A DNA stretch of 64,000 nucleotides from an uncultured Bacteroidia bacterium (lineage in GTDB: Bacteria > Bacteroidota > Bacteroidia > Bacteroidales > UBA932), in the NCBI GenBank assembly GCA_902789435.1, contig CADAOA010000007.1, positions 1-64,000 on the forward strand, given 5' to 3'. Below the pieces are notes generated by a model that was not told the DNA's origin, made no database searches, and saw only the letters and a list, made by a program, of their open reading frames with translations. The position numbers were made by a program, and so were the translations under genes. Below, piece by piece: positions 1-8,684 of this stretch; within the stretch, counting starts at the first letter, position 1, and every line of letters begins with the position of its first letter.

Positions 1-51
1 CCTCCAAATTTTTTTGCAATTATTTTTCAAAATTTTTTTGGTCTTTTATGC

Positions 52-87
52 AAATCGCCCCTACAGGCATCTGCAGGGGCGATTTTT
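52..87 (+). terminator. intrinsic terminator hairpin
   Basis: An 11-bp perfect stem (AAATCGCCCCT with AGGGGCGATTT) with a 12-nt loop is followed on the plus strand by a short T run. It best fits the end of a plus-strand gene lying left of the window. It could also stop mscL transcripts coming from the other side, but the T run is weak in that direction. Confidence 0.6.
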
Positions 88-139
88 CTTTGAAAAAATT
101 TTTGAAAAATTTTTCGTCAATTGTGAAATCCGGCCGATT

Positions 140-571
140 TTACTCCTTTTTCTCCTTCAAAAGGTCTCTGATTTCAGTCAAAAGTTTCTCTTCTGCGGAT
201 GGTTCTGCAGGTGCTTCAGGAGCCTTCTCCTCTTCCTTCTTCCTCTTAAGTTTGTTCAATCCCTTGATTACCAAGAAGATGGTGAAGGTAATGATCAGGA
301 AGGAGATAATGTAGTTGATAAACTGGCCATACTTGAACAGCACGGCTTCCTTAACAACCTCCCCGTTTTCCACTACCGCTTCCTTAAGAGTAATGGCCAG
401 GGAAGCGAAGTCCTTGCCACCGATCAGCACGCCTATGCAAGGCATAATCAGGTCATTGACAAGTGAATTGACGATTGCGCCAAATGCGCCGCCGATTACA
501 ACGGCAACAGCCATATCAACAGCATTGCCCTTAACGGCGAATTCCTTGAATTCTTTTAATAACTTACCCAT
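140..571 (-). CDS. mscL: large-conductance mechanosensitive channel MscL
   Basis: A 143-residue inner-membrane channel that opens under membrane tension and releases solutes during osmotic downshock. The N-terminal amphipathic helix ([21 protein letters not shown]) runs into TM1 with the glycine/alanine-rich pore constriction typical of MscL. A periplasmic loop follows at about residues 50-75, then TM2 ([20 protein letters not shown]) and a charged cytoplasmic helix with a [11 protein letters not shown] stretch. Length matches the family (about 130-150). It is a single gene with no obvious operon partner; the gene upstream on the same strand begins 857 bases away. Confidence 0.95.
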   Translation of the reverse strand: MGKLLKEFKEFAVKGNAVDMAVAVVIGGAFGAIVNSLVNDLIMPCIGVLIGGKDFASLAITLKEAVVENGEVVKEAVLFKYGQFINYIISFLIITFTIFLVIKGLNKLKRKKEEEKAPEAPAEPSAEEKLLTEIRDLLKEKKE

Positions 572-591
572 ACTATTATATATTATATGTG

Positions 592-1428
592 TTATCTATC
601 CGCAAATACGGGATTACGCATCATCATTGTCTCGAAATTGACCCCGTACATTTCTCCTACAACTTTCTCAACCTTTTCCATAGGACTGCGAAAAGCTTCC
701 CGCAGAGTGAATTTTGGATTGATCTCGACGATTACAAGTCCGTTCTGTCCCCTGTCGCCGACAACTTTCTGAGCATCTTCCGCACTATATACGATCACTT
801 CTCCGATAGCCTCCGCCCTGAACTCGCTAAATGAACGGACAAAAGCCTTGCGGTTAAGCGAATCTATTGCAAGGATGGGAGTTACACGATTAGCATTGAA
901 ATACTTGTAATTCCTGAACGCTATATCGTCGGTACCGTAATCCTCCACCAGAGAGGCAACCTTCGAGGCAAAGGACGGACCGTTATCCATATCATTAAAA
1001 GAGAACTTGGTAACAAAAGCCTTGCGTGTAAGGTTATCCCCTTCCGGATATATCTGGCTGGTATTCAAATCTTCCCCGTCTTTTAACGTTATTGAGATCA
1101 GACCGTTTGGAAAAGATTTCTGGAGTTTCTTGGGAAGTGCGCGGCCGACCAGAAGATGAATACCCTGAATCTTGGCCACATTTATATCGCTGAAGAAGGA
1201 GACAATGGAATCCCCTACCATATAGGTTGGCATATTGATACTGTCGCATTCCATTATGGCACTGATGGAAACGATTCCGTCCAACCCGGAGTTATTGTTG
1301 TCATATTTTACGCAAAGTACTCTCAGCGAATCTTTTATACCACCCTCGAACTGAGCCTTCGCAACACTCGGGGCGAAAATCGCAGCCAAAAGGAAAACGG
1401 CAGCGTATATGTGCATATGTTTTTTCAT
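592..1428 (-). CDS. exported protein of unknown function with plug-like motif
   Basis: About 278 residues with a Sec signal peptide (hydrophobic core about residues 6-22, cleavage near AKAQ). I start it at the ATG at 1428, because the longer frame begins with TTG. I do not recognise a named family. Near the C-terminus the segment [20 protein letters not shown] followed by GLVIVEI resembles the end of the TonB-receptor plug fold (usual form: D.sAtAiYG.rGaNGVIiItTK), which also occurs as stand-alone repeats in Bacteroidetes envelope proteins. A TATATTTG -7 box ends 7 bases before the start codon, so the mRNA may be almost leaderless. Function unknown. Confidence 0.75.
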   Translation of the reverse strand: MKKHMHIYAAVFLLAAIFAPSVAKAQFEGGIKDSLRVLCVKYDNNNSGLDGIVSISAIMECDSINMPTYMVGDSIVSFFSDINVAKIQGIHLLVGRALPKKLQKSFPNGLISITLKDGEDLNTSQIYPEGDNLTRKAFVTKFSFNDMDNGPSFASKVASLVEDYGTDDIAFRNYKYFNANRVTPILAIDSLNRKAFVRSFSEFRAEAIGEVIVYSAEDAQKVVGDRGQNGLVIVEINPKFTLREAFRSPMEKVEKVVGEMYGVNFETMMMRNPVFADR

Positions 1429-1434
1429 CAGATA

Positions 1435-1442
1435 CAAATATA
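1435..1442 (-). promoter_or_regulatory. -7 box TATATTTG
   Basis: Matches the Bacteroidetes -7 consensus TAnnTTTG directly upstream of the exported protein gene ending at 592. No clear -33 TTTG is visible. Confidence 0.5.
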
Positions 1443-1487
1443 ACCATTTCTTTTCGTAACTTCGCCTAAAATCAAATTACAAGGCAA

Positions 1488-3458
1488 ATGGCTGAAAACA
1501 ACACAAAGCAGAAGCCGGAATACAAACCGCTTCTGAAACCGGAAAAATCTTACAGGGAGGCAACCGCCTACAGTGTCACCATAGGATTGGTGATGACAAT
1601 AATCTTCTCGGCAGCAGCAGCTTACCTAGGCCTTAAAGTGGGCCAGGTGTTTGAGGCTGCAATTCCTATCGCGATTATAGCGGTTGGTCTTTCCACTGCG
1701 ATGAAGAGAAAGAACGCGCTGGGAGAGAACGTGATCATACAGTCTATCGGAGCTTGCTCGGGTGGAATCGTGGCAGGTGCAATCTTCACGCTGCCTGCTC
1801 TTTACATCCTCCAGGCCAAGTATCCTGAGATCCAGGTTGACTTCATCAAGGTATTCCTCTCCAGCTTGCTGGGCGGTGTACTGGGAATCCTGTTCCTGAT
1901 ACCGTTCAGAAAATATTTCGTCAAGGAGAAAGACGGAGACTATCCATTCCCTGAAGCAACCGCGACCACTCAGGTTATCAAGAGCGGGGAAGGCGACAGC
2001 GGCGGAGCCAAGCTTCTGCTTATAAGCGGATTGATTGGAGGTATCTACGATTTCATAGTAGCGTCTTTCGGTTGGTGGAGCGAGACCATCTACACCACCG
2101 CCACCCATTGGGGATCAGTCATAGCAGACAAGGCCAAGCTGATGGTAAAGTACAATGTCGGCGCTGCGGTCCTGGGACTTGGCTACATCATCGGACTGAA
2201 ATATGCTTTCATAATCTGCTGCGGCTCAATGCTGGTTTGGTTTGTGATCATTCCGCTTATGAGTTGGCTGTGCGGGCCTGATACCGTTACCTTCCTGGGA
2301 ACCACGTTCGACGGCGTGACCAATATGGGTCCTGAAATGATATTCAAGACCTATGCGCGCCAGATCGGTATCGGAGGCATCGCAGTGGCAGGTATCATCG
2401 GAATCATCAAGTCTTCCGGAGTGATCAAGTCCGCTTTCGGCCTGGCAACCAAGAGCTTCTCCAAGAAGGGCGGTGAGCAGACCCAGGAAATCAGAACCCA
2501 GAGAGACCTCAGCATGAAGATCATCGCCTGGGGTGTGATCCTCGCACTGGCCGCCACTTTCATCTTCTTCTACTTCGGAGTGATTCCAGATGGCAACAAA
2601 CTTCTACTTGCAATCGTTGCCCTTCTGATTGTCGCGATAATAGCCTTCCTCTTCACTACTGTCGCCGCCAACGCGATAGCGATCGTAGGCAGCAACCCTG
2701 TCAGCGGAATGACGCTCATGACCCTGATCCTCGGCTCAGTAGTTCTGGTAGCCTGCGGCCTTAACGGAGTTCCGGGTATGGTTGCATCGCTGATTATCGG
2801 AGGCGTTGTCTGCACGGCGCTTTCAGTTGCGGGAAGTTTCATCACAGACCTCAAAATCGGTTATTGGATCGGCAACACGCCTAAGGTTCAGGAGAGCTGG
2901 AAGTTCATCGGAACCCTGGTTGCAGCCGCAACCGTAGGAGGCGTGATGATAGTTCTGAACAAGACCTACGGATTTACCGGAGAAGAAGCTCTGGTCGCTC
3001 CTCAGGCAAACGCGATGGCTGCTGTTATCGAGCCTCTTATGAGCGGTCAGGGAGCTCCTTGGCTGCTGTACGGAATCGGTGCGATCATAGCCCTGATCCT
3101 GAACTTCTGCAAGGTCCCGGCTCTGGCATTCGCCCTTGGAATGTTCATCCCGATTGACCTTAACCTCCCTCTGCTGGCCGGTGGTGCAATCGCCTGGTAT
3201 GTAGGCTCAAGGAGCAAGGACAAGGCCCTCAACGAAGCCCGCGTCAACAAAGGAACCCTGCTCGCTTCCGGATTCATCGCAGGCGGCGCCCTGATGGGAG
3301 TTGTCTCGGCGATACTCAAGTTCGCCGGCAAGGACTTCTTCGCCAAGGAATGGGCTGAGACCGGCAGCGCCCAGGCTGTGGCAATCGTTGCCTACCTGGC
3401 AGTTGCGGCATTCCTGCTGTTCTCGTCGCTGAGAGCGAAAGCCCCTAAGAAAGACTAA
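1488..3458 (+). CDS. OPT family oligopeptide transporter
   Basis: A 656-residue polytopic membrane protein of the oligopeptide transporter family, which imports small peptides (some members carry metal chelates) by proton symport. More than twelve hydrophobic segments are spread over the protein, with the family-typical N-terminal region (YREATAYSVTIGLVMTIIFS, AAYLGLKVGQVFEAAIP) and a conserved NAIAIVGSNPVSGMT stretch in the middle. The gene lies 15 bases upstream of a tripeptidase gene on the same strand. That pairing suggests uptake of di/tripeptides followed by cytoplasmic hydrolysis. A TAACTTCG element about 25 bases upstream could be a promoter. No Shine-Dalgarno site is seen. Confidence 0.93.
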   Translation: MAENNTKQKPEYKPLLKPEKSYREATAYSVTIGLVMTIIFSAAAAYLGLKVGQVFEAAIPIAIIAVGLSTAMKRKNALGENVIIQSIGACSGGIVAGAIFTLPALYILQAKYPEIQVDFIKVFLSSLLGGVLGILFLIPFRKYFVKEKDGDYPFPEATATTQVIKSGEGDSGGAKLLLISGLIGGIYDFIVASFGWWSETIYTTATHWGSVIADKAKLMVKYNVGAAVLGLGYIIGLKYAFIICCGSMLVWFVIIPLMSWLCGPDTVTFLGTTFDGVTNMGPEMIFKTYARQIGIGGIAVAGIIGIIKSSGVIKSAFGLATKSFSKKGGEQTQEIRTQRDLSMKIIAWGVILALAATFIFFYFGVIPDGNKLLLAIVALLIVAIIAFLFTTVAANAIAIVGSNPVSGMTLMTLILGSVVLVACGLNGVPGMVASLIIGGVVCTALSVAGSFITDLKIGYWIGNTPKVQESWKFIGTLVAAATVGGVMIVLNKTYGFTGEEALVAPQANAMAAVIEPLMSGQGAPWLLYGIGAIIALILNFCKVPALAFALGMFIPIDLNLPLLAGGAIAWYVGSRSKDKALNEARVNKGTLLASGFIAGGALMGVVSAILKFAGKDFFAKEWAETGSAQAVAIVAYLAVAAFLLFSSLRAKAPKKD

Positions 3459-3473
3459 TCAAAATCATTCAAT

Positions 3474-4703
3474 ATGGAAAAAGTACAAGATAAATTCCTC
3501 AGATACGTGGGCGTATGGACCACATCCGATCCCGAGTCCACCGAAGCCCCTTCCACAAAAAGGCAGTTCGACCTTCTGAACATGCTCAGCGATGAACTCA
3601 AGAAGATGGGCATAAAGTCAAAGGTCTCTCCTAAGGGAGTGCTTATGGCAACCATCCCTTCCAACGTAAAGGTAAAGAAGGGCGAAAAGCCACTTCCGAC
3701 TATCGGCTTCATAGCTCACGTGGACACCGCTCCTGACGCCGAAGGCAAAGACATAAAGCCGCAGATAATCCCTAACTACAACGGCAAGGACATCATTCTC
3801 AACAAGGCAAAGAAAGTAAAGCTTTCCACAACCGTTTTCCCTGAGCTTAAGACCTTCAAGGGACAGACCCTTATCACCACGGACGGTACCACCCTTCTGG
3901 GAGCTGATGACAAGGCCGGAGTTGCCGAAATCATGTGCGCTGCAGAATATATGGTTGAGCATCCTGAATTCAAGCACGGAACAATCAAGATCTCCTTCAC
4001 CCCGGACGAGGAAATCGGCCGCGGAGTGGAGAACTTCTCCGTCAAGGACTTCGGCGCGGACTTCGCCTACACGATGGACGGTGGAGCCGTTGGAGAGCTG
4101 GAATTCGAGAACTTCAACGCCGCCTCAGCCAAGATAGAGATCCAGGGATGCAACATCCATCCGGGCTATGCCAAAGGAAAGATGATCAACGCCATCATCG
4201 TGGCCAACGAAATCCTCTCGATGCTCCCTCCTAAGGAAAGGCCTGAGCACACATCCAAGTACCAGGGATTCTACCACGTTGTGGGCATAAACGGAAGCGT
4301 GGAAAACGCATCGGTGAGCATAATCATCAGAGACCACGATACCAAGATTTTCAACGCCAGAAAGAGGCTCTTCACCACCATCCAGAACAAAATGGACAAA
4401 AAGTACGGCAAGGGCGTGGTAAAGATCACCGTAAAGGACCAGTACTACAATATGAGAAAGGTTGTAGAGCCTAAGTACTACATTGTTGAAAGAGCAATCT
4501 CAGCGATGAAGAAAGCCGGCATCAAGCCTAAGATCCAGCCGATCCGAGGCGGCACAGACGGCGCAATGCTGAGTTTCCGTGGCCTTCCTTGCCCTAACAT
4601 CTTTGCCGGCGGACTCAACTTCCACGGCAAGCTGGAATACGTCTCCGTAGAAAGCATGGAGAAAGCCACCCAGGTAATCCTCAACATCGCCGAGGCAAGA
4701 TAG
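3474..4703 (+). CDS. pepT: peptidase T (tripeptide aminopeptidase)
   Basis: A 409-residue cytoplasmic zinc metallopeptidase of family M20B that removes the N-terminal residue from tripeptides. Family motifs visible in order: GFIAHVDTAPD near residue 80 (first metal His and catalytic Asp), LLGADDKAGVAEI near 142 (bridging Asp), FTPDEEIGRG near 178 (catalytic Glu pair), and a C-terminal RGGTDGA...GLPCPNIFAGG with a final FHGKLEYV. Full length for the family. Spacing to the OPT transporter is 15 bases, so the two genes are probably co-transcribed. An intrinsic terminator follows 20 bases after the stop. Confidence 0.96.
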   Translation: MEKVQDKFLRYVGVWTTSDPESTEAPSTKRQFDLLNMLSDELKKMGIKSKVSPKGVLMATIPSNVKVKKGEKPLPTIGFIAHVDTAPDAEGKDIKPQIIPNYNGKDIILNKAKKVKLSTTVFPELKTFKGQTLITTDGTTLLGADDKAGVAEIMCAAEYMVEHPEFKHGTIKISFTPDEEIGRGVENFSVKDFGADFAYTMDGGAVGELEFENFNAASAKIEIQGCNIHPGYAKGKMINAIIVANEILSMLPPKERPEHTSKYQGFYHVVGINGSVENASVSIIIRDHDTKIFNARKRLFTTIQNKMDKKYGKGVVKITVKDQYYNMRKVVEPKYYIVERAISAMKKAGIKPKIQPIRGGTDGAMLSFRGLPCPNIFAGGLNFHGKLEYVSVESMEKATQVILNIAEAR

Positions 4704-4723
4704 CCACCGGCAAGACAAAAAAG

Positions 4724-4750
4724 AAAAGGAGGCTGGATCAGCCTCCTTTT
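4724..4750 (+). terminator. intrinsic terminator after pepT
   Basis: An 11-bp stem (AAAAGGAGGCT / AGCCTCCTTTT) with loop GGATC and a T run. It can act in both directions, between pepT and the convergent minus-strand gene. Confidence 0.85.
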
Positions 4751-4769
4751 TCATATGGTCTTAAAACTG

Positions 4770-5951
4770 TTACCTGTAGATTCCAACTGCGCGGAAGTAC
4801 CAGCTGTTGGCGTTGGAGTACACGTACTCGAAGATGGAGTTGCCGATAACATAATATACTGATCCGTCATATACGATTTCCCTGTAGTCGCTTGGCATGT
4901 CGTAGAGGACTGCACCGTCCGGAGCGTTTACGACCTGAAGCTCGTAGCTGTTAACCTGTACATAGAAGTTAGCGTAGGAGTCCACGTAATAGGTTCTGGT
5001 GTGGATGCCTGAATAAAAGTCGTAGTCAACTTCATACAGGTAAGGAGCTATGTCAGAGATAGGGATCCTGGTTCCTACAGGAGGTCTGTGAACATTGTAG
5101 TAACCGTAAGCGTGCCAGTACCAGACGCCGCCCCAGAAATACATGCTCATACCGTTGATCCTGTACTTGTAATAGATACGAGGACGAACATCGTAACGAT
5201 AACCGTAATCGTAGTAGATGTGGATCGGAGCCGGGCGATGGATGATCCTGCCGTCGCGGAATGGGTTGTAACCCAGGTGACGGTTAGGGTTGGCCCTGTC
5301 GAATCTAGGTGCAGGAGGGAGCTTGCTGGCAGAATTGCCGCCGCGGCCTGCATAGTAGGTTGGACGAGGTCCATCGGTGCCTGGACGGTGGGTTATATTG
5401 CCGTTAGGCTTGCGGTCCGGTTCAGGACGGTTGTTGTTAGGCTTGTTATTCGGCTTGTTATCCGGACGAACGTCTGGACGATTGTTATTAGGCTTGTTGT
5501 CCGGGCGGTTGTTGGTTACGTTGCCATTGTTTGGACGGTTGTCCTTTCCTCTGGTTTCGATACCGCTCTGGGTGCGGACATTGCCCATGTGGTCGTTATA
5601 GTTCCTGCCGGTATTAACGCCGGAATTGTCTCTCCTGCTTATTGTCGCGTTACGGTCAGAAGAAGAAGTGTTCTTGTTGGTTACCGTAGTGCGGTTCTGA
5701 GGAGTGGAAGTTTTCCTGTCCTGCGTATTTACGGTTCTGCGGTCCTGAACAGAATTATTGTTGTTGGCCCTTGGCTGTGAAACCTGAGCCGCTTTCTGCC
5801 TGGTGTCCGAAGACCTCTGGGTTGCAGTTGTATTGCCACCGGAGTTGTTTCTCCTGCTGGAAGACTGTGCTGAGGCAACGGAAGTTGCAGTGAAAGTCAG
5901 CACGGTTGCAATGGTTGCAACTAAAGCAGTGTAAATGGTGTTGGTTTTCAT
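4770..5951 (-). CDS. exported Asn/Pro/Arg-rich protein with DUF6515-like C-terminus
   Basis: A 393-residue protein with a Sec signal peptide (about residues 1-28, ending ASAQ). Residues 30-215 are low complexity: Ser/Asn/Arg/Thr-rich, then repeats of the kind NRPDNKPNNNRPD, likely disordered and surface-exposed or periplasmic. Residues 230-393 are Tyr-rich and globular (YFWGGVWYWHAYGYYNV, PPVGTRIPISDIAPYLYEVD, YVVIGNSIFEYVY). They resemble the DUF6515 type of Bacteroidetes envelope protein, with its PPVG and repeated YY(V/I)xGxxxYEYV elements; I infer this from memory. The repeat tract on the DNA could vary in copy number. Role unknown. Confidence 0.8.
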   Translation of the reverse strand: MKTNTIYTALVATIATVLTFTATSVASAQSSSRRNNSGGNTTATQRSSDTRQKAAQVSQPRANNNNSVQDRRTVNTQDRKTSTPQNRTTVTNKNTSSSDRNATISRRDNSGVNTGRNYNDHMGNVRTQSGIETRGKDNRPNNGNVTNNRPDNKPNNNRPDVRPDNKPNNKPNNNRPEPDRKPNGNITHRPGTDGPRPTYYAGRGGNSASKLPPAPRFDRANPNRHLGYNPFRDGRIIHRPAPIHIYYDYGYRYDVRPRIYYKYRINGMSMYFWGGVWYWHAYGYYNVHRPPVGTRIPISDIAPYLYEVDYDFYSGIHTRTYYVDSYANFYVQVNSYELQVVNAPDGAVLYDMPSDYREIVYDGSVYYVIGNSIFEYVYSNANSWYFRAVGIYR

Positions 5952-6019
5952 AGCTGTTTAGTTTAAGTGGTTAGTACTTTACCCTTAGACTATCAAAATG
6001 CTTGCCAAAACCAAAAAAA

Positions 6020-7279
6020 CTAGTCGTAGAGGTAGTATTTGCGGCTTTTTTCCTTGAAAGGTTTCTCGTCTTTCTCAAAGAATTCCTTAATGCTTTCCCA
6101 AGTGTAGGTCTTGGAGAAAGTCTTTCGGATATAGTCAGATCCGCTTACGATATCGAACATGCGGAAGCGTTTATTGTCGCAGTTCTCGAAGGTCTTTTTT
6201 TCCGGATAGAGCTTTGCAAGTTCCTGCATAACCAGGAACTGGATCTCAACCAGACGAGCCTTGGAGTAATCGGTGATGAACACCTGGACTCCACTGCAAT
6301 ATTTGCCCTTCTTTGATCCATAGTAAGGAGTTTCATAAATGGTGCGGAAGCGGATTCCCGGAAGGTTGAGGGCATTCATCGCATCGCAGAGCTTCTTGCC
6401 GTCTATCCATTCTGCAACAAAAAGCTGGAATGGAAGAGTGTAGCCGACGCCTTCAGAGATATAGCCGAGCTCTCCCATGATTCCGCTTACAGGATAATAG
6501 TATGCGTTCACGATCTGAGGGACATGAGGAGAAGGCAGGATCCATGGAAGCTTGGTGTCTTCATACAGCATATTCCTGTGCCATCCTTCCATAGGAACTA
6601 CCGTGAGCTTTGCCTGAACCCCATTCTTGAGCATCTTCTCTCCGTTGAGCATCCTTGCCAACTCACCAAGGGTGAGTCCGTAAAGGTAAGGTATCTTGAA
6701 CTGGCTGACGAAGGAGTAGAATCCGTCTTCCACAAGGTTTCCCTCAACCCTTTCTCCGCCAAGCGGATTAGGACGGTCCAGAACGATGAACTCCTTACCT
6801 GCCTCGGCGCAGGCCTCCATCATAAGTCCCATGGAACTGACGAATGTATAGGAACGGCATCCTATATCCTGGATATCGAATACAACCGCATCCACATTGC
6901 TCAGAAACTGAGGGGATGGCTTGCGGTTCTTTCCGTAAACCGAATAGACAGGAATTCCGGTAGCGGAATCCTTGGCGTCCTTAACCACGGCGCCGGCATA
7001 GATATCGCCCCTGACTCCGTGCTCAGGAGCATACAGGGCCACAAGCTTCACGTCCTTGGCGTTATGGAGGATATCTATCGTCGAGTTCAATTCGGAATCC
7101 ACTCCGGTAGGATTGGTCAGAAGGCCAACCTTCTTGCCCTTGAGGATATCAAAACCGCGGTCGCGGAGAACCTCGATGCCCGGCTTTACTTTCTGACTGT
7201 GCTTGCATTTGTGCTCCTGTGCAATAATCATCGGCGATGCCATCAGAAAGGCAAGAGCCAAAATCAGTATCTTTTTCAT
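6020..7279 (-). CDS. namZ: DUF1343 / NamZ-type exo-beta-N-acetylmuramidase
   Basis: A 419-residue exported protein (signal peptide residues 1-20, MASPMIIAQ). The family removes terminal MurNAc from peptidoglycan fragments, as shown for NamZ of Bacillus and Tannerella-type relatives. Visible motifs: GIEVLRDRGFDILKGKKVGL, LLTNPTGVD near residue 55, LYAPEHGVRGD near 90 (conserved Glu-His), VFDIQDIGCRSYTFVSSM near 135, VLDRPNPLGG near 170. Full length for DUF1343. It is the last gene of a four-gene minus-strand operon, 24 bases after the AmpG-like permease. The spacer contains the TCGCTGAGAAAAG leader motif overlapping the upstream stop codon. Confidence 0.92.
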   Translation of the reverse strand: MKKILILALAFLMASPMIIAQEHKCKHSQKVKPGIEVLRDRGFDILKGKKVGLLTNPTGVDSELNSTIDILHNAKDVKLVALYAPEHGVRGDIYAGAVVKDAKDSATGIPVYSVYGKNRKPSPQFLSNVDAVVFDIQDIGCRSYTFVSSMGLMMEACAEAGKEFIVLDRPNPLGGERVEGNLVEDGFYSFVSQFKIPYLYGLTLGELARMLNGEKMLKNGVQAKLTVVPMEGWHRNMLYEDTKLPWILPSPHVPQIVNAYYYPVSGIMGELGYISEGVGYTLPFQLFVAEWIDGKKLCDAMNALNLPGIRFRTIYETPYYGSKKGKYCSGVQVFITDYSKARLVEIQFLVMQELAKLYPEKKTFENCDNKRFRMFDIVSGSDYIRKTFSKTYTWESIKEFFEKDEKPFKEKSRKYYLYD

Positions 7280-7302
7280 ATCTCTTTTTCTTTTCTCAGC
7301 GA

Positions 7303-8679
7303 TTATTTCTTTCCGTAAGAGGCGTCAACCTTGCGCTTTGCAAGGAAGGTGACAAACATTGTAGCGATACCGCAGGCAACCACGATCCAGAAGAATACCT
7401 TGTATCCGACAGCCATCTGCAGGTCTCCTGCAAAGAATCCCGGAACCATCATACTTGCTGCCATAAACGCGGTGCAGATTGCATAGTGAGATGTCTTGAA
7501 GGATCCTTCGCTAAGATACATCATAAACAGCATGTAGGCAGTGAAACCAAAGCCGTAGCCGAACTGCTCGATTGCTATCGCGATAATGATTGCAATCATA
7601 TTGGTCGGCTGGAAGATAGCCAGATAACAGAAGGTAAGGCAAGGCAGGATCATACATGCGGCCATAGGCCAGAGAGCTTTTTTCAGACCTACCCTGGAAG
7701 CGTAGATACCACCGAGGATACCGCCGGCCAGAAGCGCTATCACGCCAACGGTTCCGTAAGCCACTCCGATGCTTTCTGTAGGAAGTCCCAGTCCTCCTCC
7801 GATGTAAGAGCCATCCACAAGGTTCTCAGCTCTGCCATCTTTGAGGAAAGGCATAATCATCTTGATCAGGAAAGCCTCAGGCAATCTGTAAAGAAGCATG
7901 AATGCTATGCCCAGCCAAACCAGAGGTTTCTTGAAGAAGGTGGCAAATGACTGGCCGAAGTCTGACCAGATGCCTTTCTTCTTTCCGTTCTCGTCGTACT
8001 GGATATTAGGCTTGTCGTTCTTGGAGCGAGGAACGGCGAAAGTATGGTAAAGTGTTACAAGTCCAAAGATTACAGCCGTGATGACCATAGTCCAGAACCA
8101 AGCTCTAGGAATATCTCCCTTCTTCTCCAGAAGGCCGGCGATGAATACCAGGACGCCCTGTCCGAACACGGATGAGATTCTGTAGAAAGTGCTTCGGATT
8201 CCCACAAAAGCACTCTGCTGGTTCTGAGGAAGAGCCAGCATATAGAAACCGTCCGCAGCAATGTCGTGAGTGGCTGAAGCAAAGGCCGTAACCAGGAAGA
8301 TAATCAATGTGGTATAGAACAGACTGATGCTGGTGCTCTTTGCCGCAATCGTAGATGCATCCGGTCTCGGCAGGGTGACGGCAAGCAGGATAAACGCTGC
8401 CGACATCAGTATCTGCATAAACAGGATCCACCATCTCTTGGTCTTTACGATATCCACGAACGGGCCCCAGGCAAACTTCAGAAGCCAAGGCAGATACAGA
8501 AGGCTGGTAAACCTTGCGTTCTGGTCGTTAGGAACTCCCAGGTTGGTGAACATCAGAACGGAAATGGTGTTCACGATGAAGTAAGGAATTCCCTCGGCGA
8601 AATAAAGGGTCGGAACCCAGAGCCAAGGATTCCTCTTTGTCTCTTTCTGAGGATTTGAAGATTTGATCAACTTGTCCAT
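7303..8679 (-). CDS. ampG: AmpG-like MFS permease
   Basis: A 458-residue inner-membrane protein with about 12 transmembrane segments. AmpG-type features are LYFAEGIPYFIVNTISVLMF near the start, LPWLLKFAWGPFVDIVKTKR, and ATHDIAADGFYML in the position of the AmpG S(Q)DIAxDAYR signature. AmpG members carry anhydro-muropeptides into the cytoplasm for recycling. The gene sits between a SpoIID-domain protein (5 bases away) and a NamZ muramidase, which supports a muropeptide or amino sugar as cargo. Another MFS substrate cannot be excluded. Confidence 0.85.
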   Translation of the reverse strand: MDKLIKSSNPQKETKRNPWLWVPTLYFAEGIPYFIVNTISVLMFTNLGVPNDQNARFTSLLYLPWLLKFAWGPFVDIVKTKRWWILFMQILMSAAFILLAVTLPRPDASTIAAKSTSISLFYTTLIIFLVTAFASATHDIAADGFYMLALPQNQQSAFVGIRSTFYRISSVFGQGVLVFIAGLLEKKGDIPRAWFWTMVITAVIFGLVTLYHTFAVPRSKNDKPNIQYDENGKKKGIWSDFGQSFATFFKKPLVWLGIAFMLLYRLPEAFLIKMIMPFLKDGRAENLVDGSYIGGGLGLPTESIGVAYGTVGVIALLAGGILGGIYASRVGLKKALWPMAACMILPCLTFCYLAIFQPTNMIAIIIAIAIEQFGYGFGFTAYMLFMMYLSEGSFKTSHYAICTAFMAASMMVPGFFAGDLQMAVGYKVFFWIVVACGIATMFVTFLAKRKVDASYGKK

Positions 8680-8684
8680 AATTA

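Noticed and set aside
5088..5780. 230-codon Val/Arg-rich frame on the plus strand
   Set aside because: It is the complement of the low-complexity Asn/Pro/Arg region of the exported protein; its composition is an artefact of the repeat.
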